Assembly (NCBI RefSeq): GCF_014349105.1
Contig: NZ_JACSJI010000004.1
Coordinates: forward strand, 124,001 to 188,000
DNA length: 64,000 nucleotides
DNA from: Caulobacter sp. 17J80-11
GTDB taxonomy: Bacteria; Pseudomonadota; Alphaproteobacteria; Caulobacterales; Caulobacteraceae
Direction of reading: 5' to 3'
The notes below the pieces were generated by a model, which was not told where the DNA came from, did no database searches, and worked only from the letters and a program-made list of their open reading frames with translations. This document shows positions 17,475-25,685 of the stretch, piece after piece. Every line of letters begins with the position of its first letter. Within the stretch, counting starts at the first letter, position 1. A program made the translations under genes and the position numbers.

Positions 17475-17936
17475 ATGGGGCAGGCGTGGAGCGCGCGGTT
17501 CGACGCGCGCGTGAACGACGACGCAGCTGACGAGGCCGCGCCCGAGGCCGGACCGCCGCTGCGGGTGCTCGCCGCCGACGACCATCCCACCAACCGCCGT
17601 CTGGTCGAGGCCATGCTGGGCGCCATGGGCGTCGAGGTGGTCTCGGTCGAGGACGGGGCCCAGGCGCTGGCGGCCTTCGGCGGCGGCGGCTTCGACCTCG
17701 TCCTGATGGACCTGCGCATGCCGGTGATGGACGGCCTGACCGCGGTCGCCGCCATCCGCAAGCTGGAGGCCGAGGAAGGCCGGGTGCGCACGCCCATCCT
17801 GATCCTCAGCGCCCACGCCCTGCCCGAACACCAGGAAGCCGGCCGCGCCGCCGGCGCCGACGCCCACCTGGCCAAGCCGGTGGCGGCGGCGGATCTCTAC
17901 GCGGCGATGGAGCGGTTGCTGGAGGCGGCGGCGTAG
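17475..17936 (+). CDS. Stand-alone response-regulator receiver protein
   Basis: The 153-residue protein is one receiver domain after a 30-residue leader. The acidic pair is in VLAADDHPTNRRL, the phospho-acceptor is Asp79 in LVLMDLRMPVMDGL, and the conserved Lys is in HLAKPV. There is no output domain, so it would act by protein contact or phosphotransfer. It closely resembles the C-terminal receiver of the hybrid kinase at 58138 (shared ADDHPTNRRLVE, DLVLMD, ALPEH and AGRAAGAD), so one probably arose from the other. No kinase lies next to it. The GTG at 17439 is an alternative start. Confidence 0.88.
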   Translation: MGQAWSARFDARVNDDAADEAAPEAGPPLRVLAADDHPTNRRLVEAMLGAMGVEVVSVEDGAQALAAFGGGGFDLVLMDLRMPVMDGLTAVAAIRKLEAEEGRVRTPILILSAHALPEHQEAGRAAGADAHLAKPVAAADLYAAMERLLEAAA

Positions 17937-17944
17937 CCCACACC

Positions 17945-18083
17945 GTCACCCTCGGGCTTGTCCCGAGGGCCCAGCGTTCCGTTCGCACGCTCTCGTCGGG
18001 TTTCACGACGCCGCTATCCGCTGCGGACGGCCAAACCGCGTGCGTTCGCCACCCTGGGCCCTCGGGACAAGCCCGAGGGTGAC
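17945..18083. repeat. Dispersed repeat R1 (full unit, first of tandem pair)
   Basis: The left end is the hairpin CCCTCGGGCTTGTCCCGAGGG followed by CCCAG (the hairpin here spans 17950-17969). The right end is its inverse ending GAGGGTGAC. About 80 bp lie between. With the next copy it fills most of the gene-free gap 17937-18336; nothing else is seen there. Confidence 0.8.
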
Positions 18084-18149
18084 GCTAAAAGGGGAAACGG
18101 GCGGTCGGGGCCGCGCACCCCTGCGCCTTGATCGGCATCTCAAATGGTC

Positions 18150-18287
18150 GTCACCCTCGGGCTTGTCCCGAGGGCCCAGGGTTCCGCTCGCACGATCCCG
18201 TCGGGTCTCACGCACTGCTATCGGCTGCGAACGGCCGAGCCGTGGTGCGGCTGACGGCTGGGCCCTCGGGACAAGCCCGAGGGTGAC
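18150..18287. repeat. Dispersed repeat R1 (full unit, second of tandem pair)
   Basis: This has the same structure and nearly the same inner sequence as the unit at 17945 (CGTTCGCACG versus CGCTCGCACG, CTATCSGCTGCGRACGGCC). The two copies are 66 bp apart, indicating a local duplication. Confidence 0.8.
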
Positions 18288-18336
18288 GCTAAAGGGCGAG
18301 GCTCTGCTATGTGGTCCCAACTGCAGGAGGGACCAC

Positions 18337-18761
18337 ATGCGCGAGAACGTCGACGAGATCCAGGGCGCCTGCCACTGCGGGACCGTCAAGTTCACTGCGC
18401 GGCTGAGCGACGGCCTGCGCACGGCGCGGCGGTGCACCTGCTCGCTCTGCCGGATGCGCGGCGCGGTGGCGGTGTCGGCCGAGCTGGGCGGGGTGACCGT
18501 GACCGCCGGGGCCGAGGCGCTGACCAGCTACCGGTTCAACACCGGCGCGGCGCAGCACTGGTTCTGCTCGGTGTGCGGGATCTACACCCACACCAGCGCC
18601 GCTCGAACCCCGACCAGTACGGCGTCAACGTCGCCTGCCTGGAGGGCGTCAGCCCGTTCGACTTCGCCGAAGTCGTGGTCATGGACGGGGTCGCGCACCC
18701 CACCGACACCGGCCGGGCGCGGGTGGCCGGCGTGCTGCGCTACGAGGCGGCTGAGGAGTAA
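18337..18761 (+). pseudogene. GFA-fold (CENP-V/GFA) protein gene with a one-base frameshift
   Basis: The gene starts at ATG 18337 after AGGAGGG and encodes GACHCGTVKF, RRCTCSLCRM and WFCSVCGIYTH. These are the zinc-binding cysteines of the family named after glutathione-dependent formaldehyde-activating enzyme. After codon THT the frame is lost. The continuation NPDQYGVNVACLEG to YEAAEE is in the next frame and stops at 18761. One missing C near 18591 (ACCCAC-ACCAG) would restore about 141 residues. Either a recent inactivation or a sequencing error. An intact distant paralogue is at 24285. Confidence 0.8.
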
Positions 18762-18762
18762 T

Positions 18763-18946
18763 CCTTCTCCCTGTGGGAGAAGGATGGGACCCGCGCACCG
18801 GAGCGTAAGCGCAGGTCCGCGCGGGAGGATGAGGGGTTAGGGACGGCGCCGGGCTTCGCGCCAGGTTCTGAACGCTCCCGTGACCCTCACCCTCCCACGC
18901 CGCTAAAGCGGCGCGGGCCCCTCCCTCTCCCGACCGGGAGAGGGGA
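18763..18946. repeat. Dispersed repeat R5 (full unit)
   Basis: The left end reads CCTTCTCCCTGTGGGAGAAG and the right end CCCTCTCCCGACCGGGAGAG, with inner GGATGAGGGGTTAGGGACG against CGTGACCCTCACCCTCCCAC. It sits between two convergent genes, touching the stop codon of the dipeptidase. Confidence 0.75.
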
Positions 18947-20230
18947 TCAGTGCGCCGCCGCTTCGATCTTCATGTGCGACGGCGCCTCGCCCTGCATCTC
19001 CTTCGCCACCGCCTCGACCCGGCGCATGACGCGCAGGACGTTCTCGCCGGTCAGCTTGCGCAGGTCGGCTTCGGTCCAGCCGCGGCGGGACAGCTCGGCC
19101 AGCAGGGCGGGGTAGGCGTCGACGCCGCTGAGGCCTTCGGGCGTGGAGGTGATGCCGTCGAAGTCGCCGCCCAGGCCCACGTGGTCGATGCCGGCCACGT
19201 GGCGCACGTACTCGATATGGTCGGCGACGTTGGTCAGGCTGGCGCTCGGCGCCGGGTTGTCGCGCTCCCAGGCGGCGAACTCGGCCGCCGCCGCTTCGGC
19301 GTCAGTCGGGTAGAGCTCGGCCAGCTTCTTCTTGACGGCGGCGGCCGCCTTGGCCCGCCCGGCCACCTCGGGCGAGACGAAGCCCGGCACGAATGTGACC
19401 ATGACCACCCCGCCGTTCCCGGCCGCCGCCTTCAGCAGCTCGTCGGGCACGTTGCGCGGCACGTCGGTCAGGGCGCGAGCGGCGGAGTGGGAGAAGATCA
19501 CCGGCGCCCTCGTGACCCTCAGGGCGTCGCGCACCGTGTCGTCGGACACGTGGCTGAGGTCGACGATCATGCCCAGCCGGTTCATCTCGCGCACCACCTC
19601 TTCGCCGAAGGGCGACAGACCGCCGTGGGCGGGGGTGTCGGTGCCGCTGTCGGCCCAGGCGGTGTTGGAGGTGTGGGTCAGCGTCATGTAGCGCGCGCCC
19701 AACGCGTGGAAGGCGCGCAGCACGGCCAGCGAGTCGTCGATCGAGTGGCCGCCCTCGACCCCGATCAGCGAGGCGATGCGGCCCTGGCGGTGGATGCGCT
19801 CCACGTCGTCGGCGGTGGTCGCCAGCTCGAACACGTCGGGGTGGGCGCGGGCCAGGTCGCGGACCAGCTGGATCTGCTCCAGCGTCGCCTGCACGGCGTC
19901 GGCCCCCTTCAGCTCGACCGGCACCCACACCGACCAGAACTGGCCGCCCAGGCCGCCCTTCCTCAGGCGCGGGATGTCGGTGTGCAGCGGGGGCGTGCGC
20001 GTCGCCGCGTCGGCCAGCAGGGTCGCGCGGGCCGGGTCGGAGCCGAAGTTTTCGCGGATCTCCCAGGCCAGGTCGTTGTGCCCGTCCACCAGCGGCGTGC
20101 GCTTCAGCACCCGCGCCGCCACGGCGTAGTCCTTGGCCGCGGGCTGGGCCGGCTCGGCCGCGTGGGCGGCGCCGGCGGTCAGGACGACGGACGCCGCGGC
20201 GAGCGCGGCTGAGAGCATCTGTCGAGTCAT
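18947..20230 (-). CDS. Membrane/renal-type dipeptidase, peptidase family M19
   Basis: The 427-residue exported enzyme cleaves dipeptides using two zinc ions. The signal peptide is [20 protein letters not shown] (cleavage near AHA). Metal-binding motifs follow in order: VDGHNDL (His51 and Asp53), [10 protein letters not shown] with the bridging Glu, DLSHVSD and IFSHSAAR. The C-terminal part [10 protein letters not shown] and [13 protein letters not shown] is also typical. A GGGGGGACCG stretch precedes the ATG. Its 36-bp leader is nearly the same as that of the lipoprotein gene at 20298, and both genes point the same way, so they may share control. Confidence 0.93.
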   Translation of the reverse strand: MTRQMLSAALAAASVVLTAGAAHAAEPAQPAAKDYAVAARVLKRTPLVDGHNDLAWEIRENFGSDPARATLLADAATRTPPLHTDIPRLRKGGLGGQFWSVWVPVELKGADAVQATLEQIQLVRDLARAHPDVFELATTADDVERIHRQGRIASLIGVEGGHSIDDSLAVLRAFHALGARYMTLTHTSNTAWADSGTDTPAHGGLSPFGEEVVREMNRLGMIVDLSHVSDDTVRDALRVTRAPVIFSHSAARALTDVPRNVPDELLKAAAGNGGVVMVTFVPGFVSPEVAGRAKAAAAVKKKLAELYPTDAEAAAAEFAAWERDNPAPSASLTNVADHIEYVRHVAGIDHVGLGGDFDGITSTPEGLSGVDAYPALLAELSRRGWTEADLRKLTGENVLRVMRRVEAVAKEMQGEAPSHMKIEAAAH

Positions 20231-20266
20231 CGGTCCCCCCGATCTGTAGGCGGACCGTGCCACGGC
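20231..20266 (-). promoter_or_regulatory. Leader duplicated between two genes (copy 1)
   Basis: The 36 bases before the dipeptidase ATG match the 36 bases before the ATG at 20777 at 32 positions, counted by eye. They include the ribosome-binding stretch ATCGGGGGGACCG. The similarity begins exactly at the start codons. Confidence 0.55.
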
Positions 20267-20297
20267 CGCCGGCTTCACGCTACCGGGCCGCGTCGCC

Positions 20298-20777
20298 TCA
20301 TGCCACCGTGATCCATTCTTCGACGTTCTCCACCCGCCAGCCGTCCCGGTCACGGACGAGGTGGAGCAGCGCCCCGCCGTAGCGACTGCCGCTCGAGTAC
20401 CCGACGACGGCCGTGGCACCGTCGGCGGCAATGTTCGGGGTCGAGAAGGCGTTGATCATCCCGTCACGATCCGTCGGCCCGTGGGCGACCAATTCCACCC
20501 AGTTCGGCAGCATCTCGGGGACGTGGCAGGCCCGGAGGTCGACGACGTGGCGCGGGAAATCGGCGGCGCGAGGCAGCTTCAGCGCCCACGCGGAGGCGGT
20601 GTGGTCGCTGAGGGAGACGCGTCCATAACGGCTCGGATCTTTTCCCTTCCACAGACCGTCGCCTGCCGCGCGCAGGATCGCGCACTCGTCGGCGGAGGGC
20701 GCCTGGGTCGGCAGGGTCGCGCAGCCGCCGAGCGCGACGGTCGCCGCGAGGGCGGCGGCGAGCTTGAGTTTCGTCAT
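20298..20777 (-). CDS. Putative lipoprotein of unknown function
   Basis: The 159-residue product has a type II signal peptide with lipobox LGGC ([19 protein letters not shown]), so it should be lipid-anchored in the envelope. The mature domain has two more Cys (DECAILR and LRACHVPEM) and ends with [17 protein letters not shown], a pattern of small beta-rich NTF2-like domains; that is a guess. It lies 67 bp upstream of the dipeptidase. Confidence 0.75.
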   Translation of the reverse strand: MTKLKLAAALAATVALGGCATLPTQAPSADECAILRAAGDGLWKGKDPSRYGRVSLSDHTASAWALKLPRAADFPRHVVDLRACHVPEMLPNWVELVAHGPTDRDGMINAFSTPNIAADGATAVVGYSSGSRYGGALLHLVRDRDGWRVENVEEWITVA

Positions 20778-20813
20778 CGGTCCCCCCGATCAGTCGGTGG
20801 ACGGTGCCACGGC
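20778..20813 (-). promoter_or_regulatory. Leader duplicated between two genes (copy 2)
   Basis: Second copy of the near-identical 36-bp leader described at 20231, placed directly before the lipoprotein ATG. A duplicated untranslated region suggests shared translational or transcriptional control. Confidence 0.55.
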
Positions 20814-20914
20814 GGGCGGGCCGCCGCCACCGCCTGGGCCCATCCCGTAGATTTCCCGACTCGCGGGGCGGGGCCGGCGCGGCGTAAGCGGGGCGCCTGG
20901 GGCGAGGGCGGGCT

Positions 20915-21844
20915 GTGCGCAGGATCTGGTTGGCTGGGGTGGCGGTTGCGGCGGCGCTGGCGGCGGGAGGAGCCGAGGCGAAGCCGCAACCGCCTCTTGG
21001 TCCCGGCGAGCACCAGGTGGTCGTGAACGGCGTGCGGCTCTGGTACCGCGTGGCCGGGCGCCCCGACGGGACGCCGGTCGTGTTCCTGCACGGCGGGCCG
21101 GGTGAGGGCAGCCAGGCCTTCGCCAAGCTGGCCGGGCCGGCCGTCGAGCCGGGCCTGCGCATGGTCTATCTGGACCAGCGCGGCGGCGGGCGCTCCGAGC
21201 GGCCGTGGACCAACGCCTATTCGCTGGACCTGCTGGTCGAGGACCTGGAGGCCCTGCGCGCGGCGTGGGGCGCGCCGAAGATCGACATAATCGGCCACAG
21301 TTTCGGGACCATCGTCGGTCTGGAGTATGCGGCCAGGCACCCGGACCGGGTGGCCCACCTGGTGCTGGCCGCCGCCGTGCCGGACATCCCCGCGGCGCTT
21401 GACCTGCAGTGCGCCCGGCTGGAGCGGATCGACCCGCAGGCCTATCAGGCCGCCGTCGCCAGCCGGCCGGAGGGCCGCCGCTGCAACGCCTTCGGCGCCG
21501 GCAAGGCCTTCGTCGACGCCAACATGTATCCGGACCCGGCCACCATGGCCGCGGTCGACGCGGCCGACGCCGAGGGCGGCCTGCGCAACACCGGCGAGAT
21601 CGGCGCCGCCCTGTTCGGCGCGGGGCTGGAGGCCTACCGGTTCGGCCAGCCCGAGCGGCTGACCATGCCGGTGCTGGTGATCGCCGGGGCGAAGGACTTC
21701 CAGGCCTCGATCGAGCCGCAGCGGGCGCTGGTCGCCAACCTGCCGAACGCGCGCATGCTGGAATACGCCGACGACGGCCACTTCATGTTCGTGGAGGAGC
21801 CGGACCGGTTCGCGCGGGATGTGGCGGCGTTTCTCAAACACTGA
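20915..21844 (+). CDS. Exported alpha/beta hydrolase, proline iminopeptidase-like (S33)
   Basis: The 309-residue product starts at GTG and has a signal peptide (MRRIWLAGVAVAAALAAGGAEA), so it works in the periplasm or outside. The oxyanion motif FLHGGPGEGS, then YLDQRGGGRSERP, the nucleophile elbow GHSFGT with Ser129, and late Asp (GAKDF) and His (DDGHFMF) complete a Ser-Asp-His triad. HGGPG with DQRGxGRS is the hallmark of prolyl aminopeptidases. With the M19 dipeptidase next door on the opposite strand, peptide turnover is a plausible theme. Confidence 0.88.
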   Translation: MRRIWLAGVAVAAALAAGGAEAKPQPPLGPGEHQVVVNGVRLWYRVAGRPDGTPVVFLHGGPGEGSQAFAKLAGPAVEPGLRMVYLDQRGGGRSERPWTNAYSLDLLVEDLEALRAAWGAPKIDIIGHSFGTIVGLEYAARHPDRVAHLVLAAAVPDIPAALDLQCARLERIDPQAYQAAVASRPEGRRCNAFGAGKAFVDANMYPDPATMAAVDAADAEGGLRNTGEIGAALFGAGLEAYRFGQPERLTMPVLVIAGAKDFQASIEPQRALVANLPNARMLEYADDGHFMFVEEPDRFARDVAAFLKH

Positions 21845-21845
21845 C

Positions 21846-22043
21846 CCTTCTCCCCTTGCGGGAGAGGGTAGCGGACGCGCCGCCCCGCTTATCGTCACCC
21901 TCGGGCTTGTCCCGAGGGCCCAGCGTTCAGCTCGCAGGTCCGCCTGAGATGTTCGCGCACCGGAGGTCTGGACCCTCGGGACAAGCCCGAGGGTGACGAA
22001 CCGGGGCGGGCAGCGCGGCGCGACCTCTCACCTTTCCGCAAGG
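21846..22043. repeat. Nested repeats: R1 unit (21894-21997) inside R5 ends
   Basis: R5 ends CTTCTCCCCTTGCGGGAGAG (left) and CCGCAAGGGGAGAGG (right) flank a complete R1 unit that begins GTCACCCTCGGGCTTG and ends CCCGAGGGTGACG. The right R5 end runs into the last codons of the regulator at 22028. Nesting shows that R1 can insert into R5. Confidence 0.75.
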
Positions 22044-23095
22044 GGAGAGGGGTGGCGTCTGACGAGGATCATCGCCCCCACCAGGCACACCCCGAACAGC
22101 AGGCCCTCAAGCGCCCCGGTGACCGCCTGGCTGAGCGGGCCGAAGCCGCTCTCGCCGAACAGGGCGCCGAACGGGGCCAGCCGCAGGCGCGAGTCCGGGA
22201 AGCCGCGGGCCACCAGCTGCAGGCTGCCGCCCATCATCCGCCCGCCCAGCGTCGGGATCAGCCCGCCGGCCAGCGCCCCGCAGAGGCCCGCCACCGCCAC
22301 CCCGCGCCGCGCCGAGCGTGTCTCGGCGATCCGGTCGCCCAGCCAGGCGCCCAGCCCCACCGCGCCGCCCAGCAGGGCGCCTTCCGGCGCGCCGGTGATG
22401 TCGCCGGGCGCATGGCCGAACAGCAGGTTGAAGGCGTCCAGGCCCAAGAGCTTCACCACCGCGCCGACCAGCAGGCCGCCGAGCGCGCCGCCCAGCACGC
22501 TCCAGGGCGACAACCGCCCGGGCGCGGCGCTGGCCGCCGCTATGCCGAAGCCGACGCCGGCCCCGCCGAGCACCGCGATCACCGCGGTCAGGCAGACCAG
22601 CACCAGGGCCACCGACACCGCCCCGGGGCCGGCCAAAGATTGCGAAGCGCCGACCACGCCGTAGAGCAGGCCCCCGACCACGCCGGCCGCGCCGCCGCCG
22701 ACCGTTCCGGCCGCGCCCAGCCACAGCACGCGCCGCCAGGCGGGCGCAGGCTTCGCGCCGGCCGGGGCGGGGGCCTCGACCGCGGCGACCGGCGCGATGA
22801 AGCGATAGCCGTACTTCGGCACGGTCTCGATGAAGCGCGGGCTGGTCGCGTCGTCGCCCAGCCTACGGCGCAGCGTGCGGATGCACTGGGTCAGCGCCTC
22901 GTCGGTGACCGGCACGCCGCGCCAGACCTCGGCCAAAAAGCGGTCCTTGGGCACCAGCTTGCCGTGCTCGCGGACCAGCAGGGTCAGGGCGTCGAGATAG
23001 CGCGCGTTCAGCTCGACCGGCGCGTCGTCGAAACTGAGCCGCCGGTCGCGCGGGTCGAGCAGGAAGCGGTCGAAGCGAAAGCCGCCGGGGGGCAA
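22028..23095 (-). CDS. Winged-helix DNA-binding protein with membrane domain (CadC/ToxR-like layout)
   Basis: The 355-residue product has an N-terminal winged-helix domain of the OmpR/PhoB type (residues about 1-100). It contains LNARYLDALTLLVREHGKLV, DEALTQCIRTLRRRLGDD and FIETVPKYGYRF. A Pro/Ala linker is followed by about seven Gly-rich hydrophobic segments. This suggests a membrane-bound transcription factor without a periplasmic sensor. The start is probably TTG at 23095 and is uncertain. The final residues HPSPLAER and the stop come from the R5 repeat. It is divergent from the CheR gene, 127 bp away. Confidence 0.8.
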   Translation of the reverse strand: MPPGGFRFDRFLLDPRDRRLSFDDAPVELNARYLDALTLLVREHGKLVPKDRFLAEVWRGVPVTDEALTQCIRTLRRRLGDDATSPRFIETVPKYGYRFIAPVAAVEAPAPAGAKPAPAWRRVLWLGAAGTVGGGAAGVVGGLLYGVVGASQSLAGPGAVSVALVLVCLTAVIAVLGGAGVGFGIAAASAAPGRLSPWSVLGGALGGLLVGAVVKLLGLDAFNLLFGHAPGDITGAPEGALLGGAVGLGAWLGDRIAETRSARRGVAVAGLCGALAGGLIPTLGGRMMGGSLQLVARGFPDSRLRLAPFGALFGESGFGPLSQAVTGALEGLLFGVCLVGAMILVRRHPSPLAER

Positions 23096-23222
23096 GTCTG
23101 CGTGTCCTTAGAGTGCGCGCGCCCGCGGCGCCGGCTGCTTCGGGAAGCGTCGCGCAGGGGCGGCGGAAAGGCAATGGCGGTCCCGCTTGCGCCGGCGCCC
23201 GCGCGGGCGGAGCCTCGGGGGC

Positions 23223-24068
23223 GTGAACGACGGCGAATGCGCGGCCTTCCTGCAGTGGGCGCTGCCCCGCATCGACCTGCGCTGGGCGGGCTTTCGCAAG
23301 GTGCGCCGCCAGGTGTGCCGGCGGCTGCACCGGCGTGTGGCCGAGCTCGGGCTGGACGGATTGGCGGCTTATCGCGCGCGGCTGGAGGCCGATCCGCCCG
23401 AGTGGGCCGTGTTCGACACCATGTGCCGGATCACCATCTCCCGCTTCCACCGCGACCGCGGGGTGTTCGAGGCGGTGCGCCGCGAGGTCCTGCCCGACGT
23501 CGCCGCGCGAGCCCAGGCCGAGGGGCGGGCGGCCGAGGCCTGGTCGGCCGGCTGCGCCTCGGGCGAGGAGGCTTATACGGTGCGGGTGCTGTGGGACCTG
23601 GAGGTCGTGCCCGGCGCGCCGCTGAACGTGCTGGCCACCGACGTCGACCCGGCGATGATCGCACGGGCCCGGCAGGCCTGCTATGCGCCGGGCAGCCTGC
23701 GCGAACTGCCCCCGGGCCTGGTCGAGCGCGCCTTCGAGCGGCGGGGGCGCGAGGCCTGCCTAAAGCCCGAACACCGCGCCGGCGTCGACTTCGCGGCCCA
23801 GGACCTGCGCGCGGCCATGCCCGAGCGGGCCTTCGACCTGATCCTCTGCCGCTATCTGGCCTTCACCTACTTCGCCGAGCCGCTGCAGCGCCGCGTGCTG
23901 GCGGCGCTGGTGGAGCGGCTGCGGCCGGGCGGCTGGCTGGTGATCGGCACGCACGAGCGTCTGCCTGAGACGCCGGAGCTGGAGGCGGTTAGCCCGCAGG
24001 TGTTCAAACGCGTTCCCTCTCCCCTTGCGGGAGAGGGAGGGGCCCGGCGCGAAGCGACGGGAGGGTGA
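23223..24068 (+). CDS. CheR-type methyltransferase (orphan)
   Basis: The 281-residue cytoplasmic protein starts at GTG 23223. It has the CheR layout: an N-terminal helical part (KVRRQVCRRLHRRV, FDTMCRITISRFHRD), then the SAM site AWSAGCASGEEAYTV, the acidic turn VLATDVDPAMIARA, and CRYLAFTYF with LRPGGWLVIGTHE. CheR enzymes methylate glutamates on chemoreceptors, but no receptor, CheB or CheA gene is in the window. The last residues, SPLAGEGGARREATGG, are encoded by an R5 repeat, so the native C-terminus has been replaced or extended. Confidence 0.85.
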   Translation: MNDGECAAFLQWALPRIDLRWAGFRKVRRQVCRRLHRRVAELGLDGLAAYRARLEADPPEWAVFDTMCRITISRFHRDRGVFEAVRREVLPDVAARAQAEGRAAEAWSAGCASGEEAYTVRVLWDLEVVPGAPLNVLATDVDPAMIARARQACYAPGSLRELPPGLVERAFERRGREACLKPEHRAGVDFAAQDLRAAMPERAFDLILCRYLAFTYFAEPLQRRVLAALVERLRPGGWLVIGTHERLPETPELEAVSPQVFKRVPSPLAGEGGARREATGG

Positions 24069-24190
24069 GGGGCGCGCGAGCTGTCCGACCTTCGCCACGG
24101 TAGATTTGAACGGTCGCGCGACCCCTCACCCTCCCACGCCTTCGCTACGCTCCGGCGCGGGCCCCTCCCTCTCCCGCAAGGGGAGAGGGG
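24017..24190. repeat. Dispersed repeat R5 (full unit)
   Basis: Left end CCCTCTCCCCTTGCGGGAGA and right end TCTCCCGCAAGGGGAGAGGG are inverted. GGGAGGGTGAGGGG pairs with CCCCTCACCCTCCC. The left 52 bases are coding for the CheR-type protein. Confidence 0.78.
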
Positions 24191-24284
24191 AGCTTGACTT
24201 CGATCGGCCGACCGGCGCCCGTTCAGCCGGGAGATCGAAGCCGGGGAGGGCGCGGGGCGCGCCCCTAACGAAGGGGAAACTCGC

Positions 24285-24665
24285 ATGCACAAGGGCGCCT
24301 GCCTCTGCGGCGCGGTCCGGGTCGAGGTCGAGGGCGAGCTCGCCCAGCCGGACGCCTGCCACTGCAGCCAGTGCCGCCGCCAGTCCGGCCACTTCTGGGC
24401 CTCCACCGACCTGCCGCGCGAGCGGGTGAAGATCGACGGGGCCGAGAACCTGAGCTGGTATCAGGCCTCCGAGAAGGTGCGCCGCGGCTTCTGCTCGACC
24501 TGCGGCGCGTTCCTGTTCTGGGACCCGATCGGCCGGGACAAGATCGCCGTGGCCATGGGCGCCTTCGAGACGCCGACCGGCACGCGCCTGGCCAAGCACA
24601 TCTTCACCGCCGACAAGGGCGACTACTACGACATCGCCGACGGCCTGCCGCAGAACAGTCAGTAG
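24285..24665 (+). CDS. GFA-fold (CENP-V/GFA) zinc protein
   Basis: The 126-residue protein keeps the full cysteine set of the family: GACLCGAVRVEVEG, DACHCSQCRRQSGHFWAS and FCSTCGAFLFWDP. Aromatic residues follow at the end (YYDIADGLPQ). The family is named for glutathione-dependent formaldehyde activation, but most members have no proven reaction. The ATG at 24285 has only a modest GAAACTC upstream. R5 units flank the gene on both sides. Confidence 0.88.
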   Translation: MHKGACLCGAVRVEVEGELAQPDACHCSQCRRQSGHFWASTDLPRERVKIDGAENLSWYQASEKVRRGFCSTCGAFLFWDPIGRDKIAVAMGAFETPTGTRLAKHIFTADKGDYYDIADGLPQNSQ

Positions 24666-24836
24666 GCCCTTCTCCCGGCGGGAGAAGGAGGGGCCCGCGC
24701 CGCGAAGCGGCGTGGGAGGATGAGGGGTTACGGACGGCTGCCGGGCTCGGCGCTTCGTCCTGCCCCCTCCCGTTTCCCTCACCCTCCCACGCGCCTGGCA
24801 GCGCGCGGGTCCCTCCCTCTCCCGACCGGGAGAGGG
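24665..24836. repeat. Dispersed repeat R5 (full unit)
   Basis: This runs from CCTTCTCCCGGCGGGAGAAG to CCCTCTCCCGACCGGGAGAG with inner GGATGAGGGGTTACGGACG. It separates convergent genes, touching both stop codons. It is close in sequence to the units at 18763 and 25508. Confidence 0.78.
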
Positions 24837-24837
24837 A

Positions 24838-25323
24838 TTAAGCCTGCCGCCACACCACCACTTCGAATCCTTCCTCCGGCGTCGGGGGCGCGAAGTAGCT
24901 GGTGATCAGCTCGAACTCCGCTTCGGTCGGCGCGAATTCGTGGGCGCCGGCGGCGTTGCGGGCGTGCAGGCGGCTCTTGCACAGGGCGTCGTCGGCCTCG
25001 AGCAGGTGCAGGCGGTGGGCGGCGCCGGCGGCCTCGTAAAGCCCCCGCATCCAGGCGCGGTTGGCCGGCGTGTTGGCGGGGAAGTCCAGCACCACCGACA
25101 GGCCGGCGGCCAGCAGCGCCGAGACGTGCTCGCCCATCGGGCCGCGCAGGCCGGCGGCGCCGCGGACGTAGTCGGCCACGCTCAGCATCTCGTCGGGGTA
25201 GAGGTGCTTCAGCCAGCGGTCCTCGCTGATCAGCACGGTGGAGGGCTCGGCGGCCAGGCGGGCGGCCAGGGTGGATTTGCCGGCGGCCATCTTGCCGCAC
25301 AGCAGGTGCAGGGTGGGGGTCAT
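24838..25323 (-). CDS. P-loop ATP-binding protein (AAA_33 / kinase-like)
   Basis: The 161-residue cytoplasmic protein has a Walker A motif GKMAAGKS at residues 10-17 (HLLCGKMAAGKSTLAARLA). VVLDFPANTPANRAWMR is the Walker-B-like strand of small nucleotide kinases, followed by a lid region ADDALCKSRLHARN. These ATPases phosphorylate small molecules; the substrate is unknown. Start is taken at 25323 because the homologous core begins there; a start at 25380 would add 19 residues. Confidence 0.8.
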   Translation of the reverse strand: MTPTLHLLCGKMAAGKSTLAARLAAEPSTVLISEDRWLKHLYPDEMLSVADYVRGAAGLRGPMGEHVSALLAAGLSVVLDFPANTPANRAWMRGLYEAAGAAHRLHLLEADDALCKSRLHARNAAGAHEFAPTEAEFELITSYFAPPTPEEGFEVVVWRQA

Positions 25324-25507
25324 GCGGAGCTCGCATTGAATGGGCGGCGCGTCGCAGCGCGCGGCCCGGATCTCGAACAATAGGCGACGAAAAGGCGTCC
25401 CGGCCCGGCGTTCAGGCCGGGCGGCGAATTCGCCGCGTCAGGCGCGCGGATTGGGGCGCGTTCGGATCCATGCGCTCAGGGTAGCGGAGGGGCCACCTGC
25501 TGAAAAC

Positions 25508-25678
25508 CCTTCTCCCCGTGGGAGAAGGAGGGGCCCGCGCCGCGAAGCGGCGTGGGAGGATGAGGGGTTACAGGCGGTGCGGGGTTCGGTGCCTGGATCT
25601 GCGCCCTCCCGTTTCCCTCACCCTCCCACGCGCCTGACGGCGCGCGGGCCCCTCCCTCTCCCGACTGGGAGAGGGGGC
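25508..25678. repeat. Dispersed repeat R5 (full unit)
   Basis: Ends CCTTCTCCCCGTGGGAGAAG and CCCTCTCCCGACTGGGAGAG, inner GGATGAGGGGTTACAGGCGG and CCGTTTCCCTCACCCTCCCA. It is the main content of the gap 25324-25685. The remaining 180 bases before it show no gene. Confidence 0.78.
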
Positions 25679-25685
25679 GTGAAAC

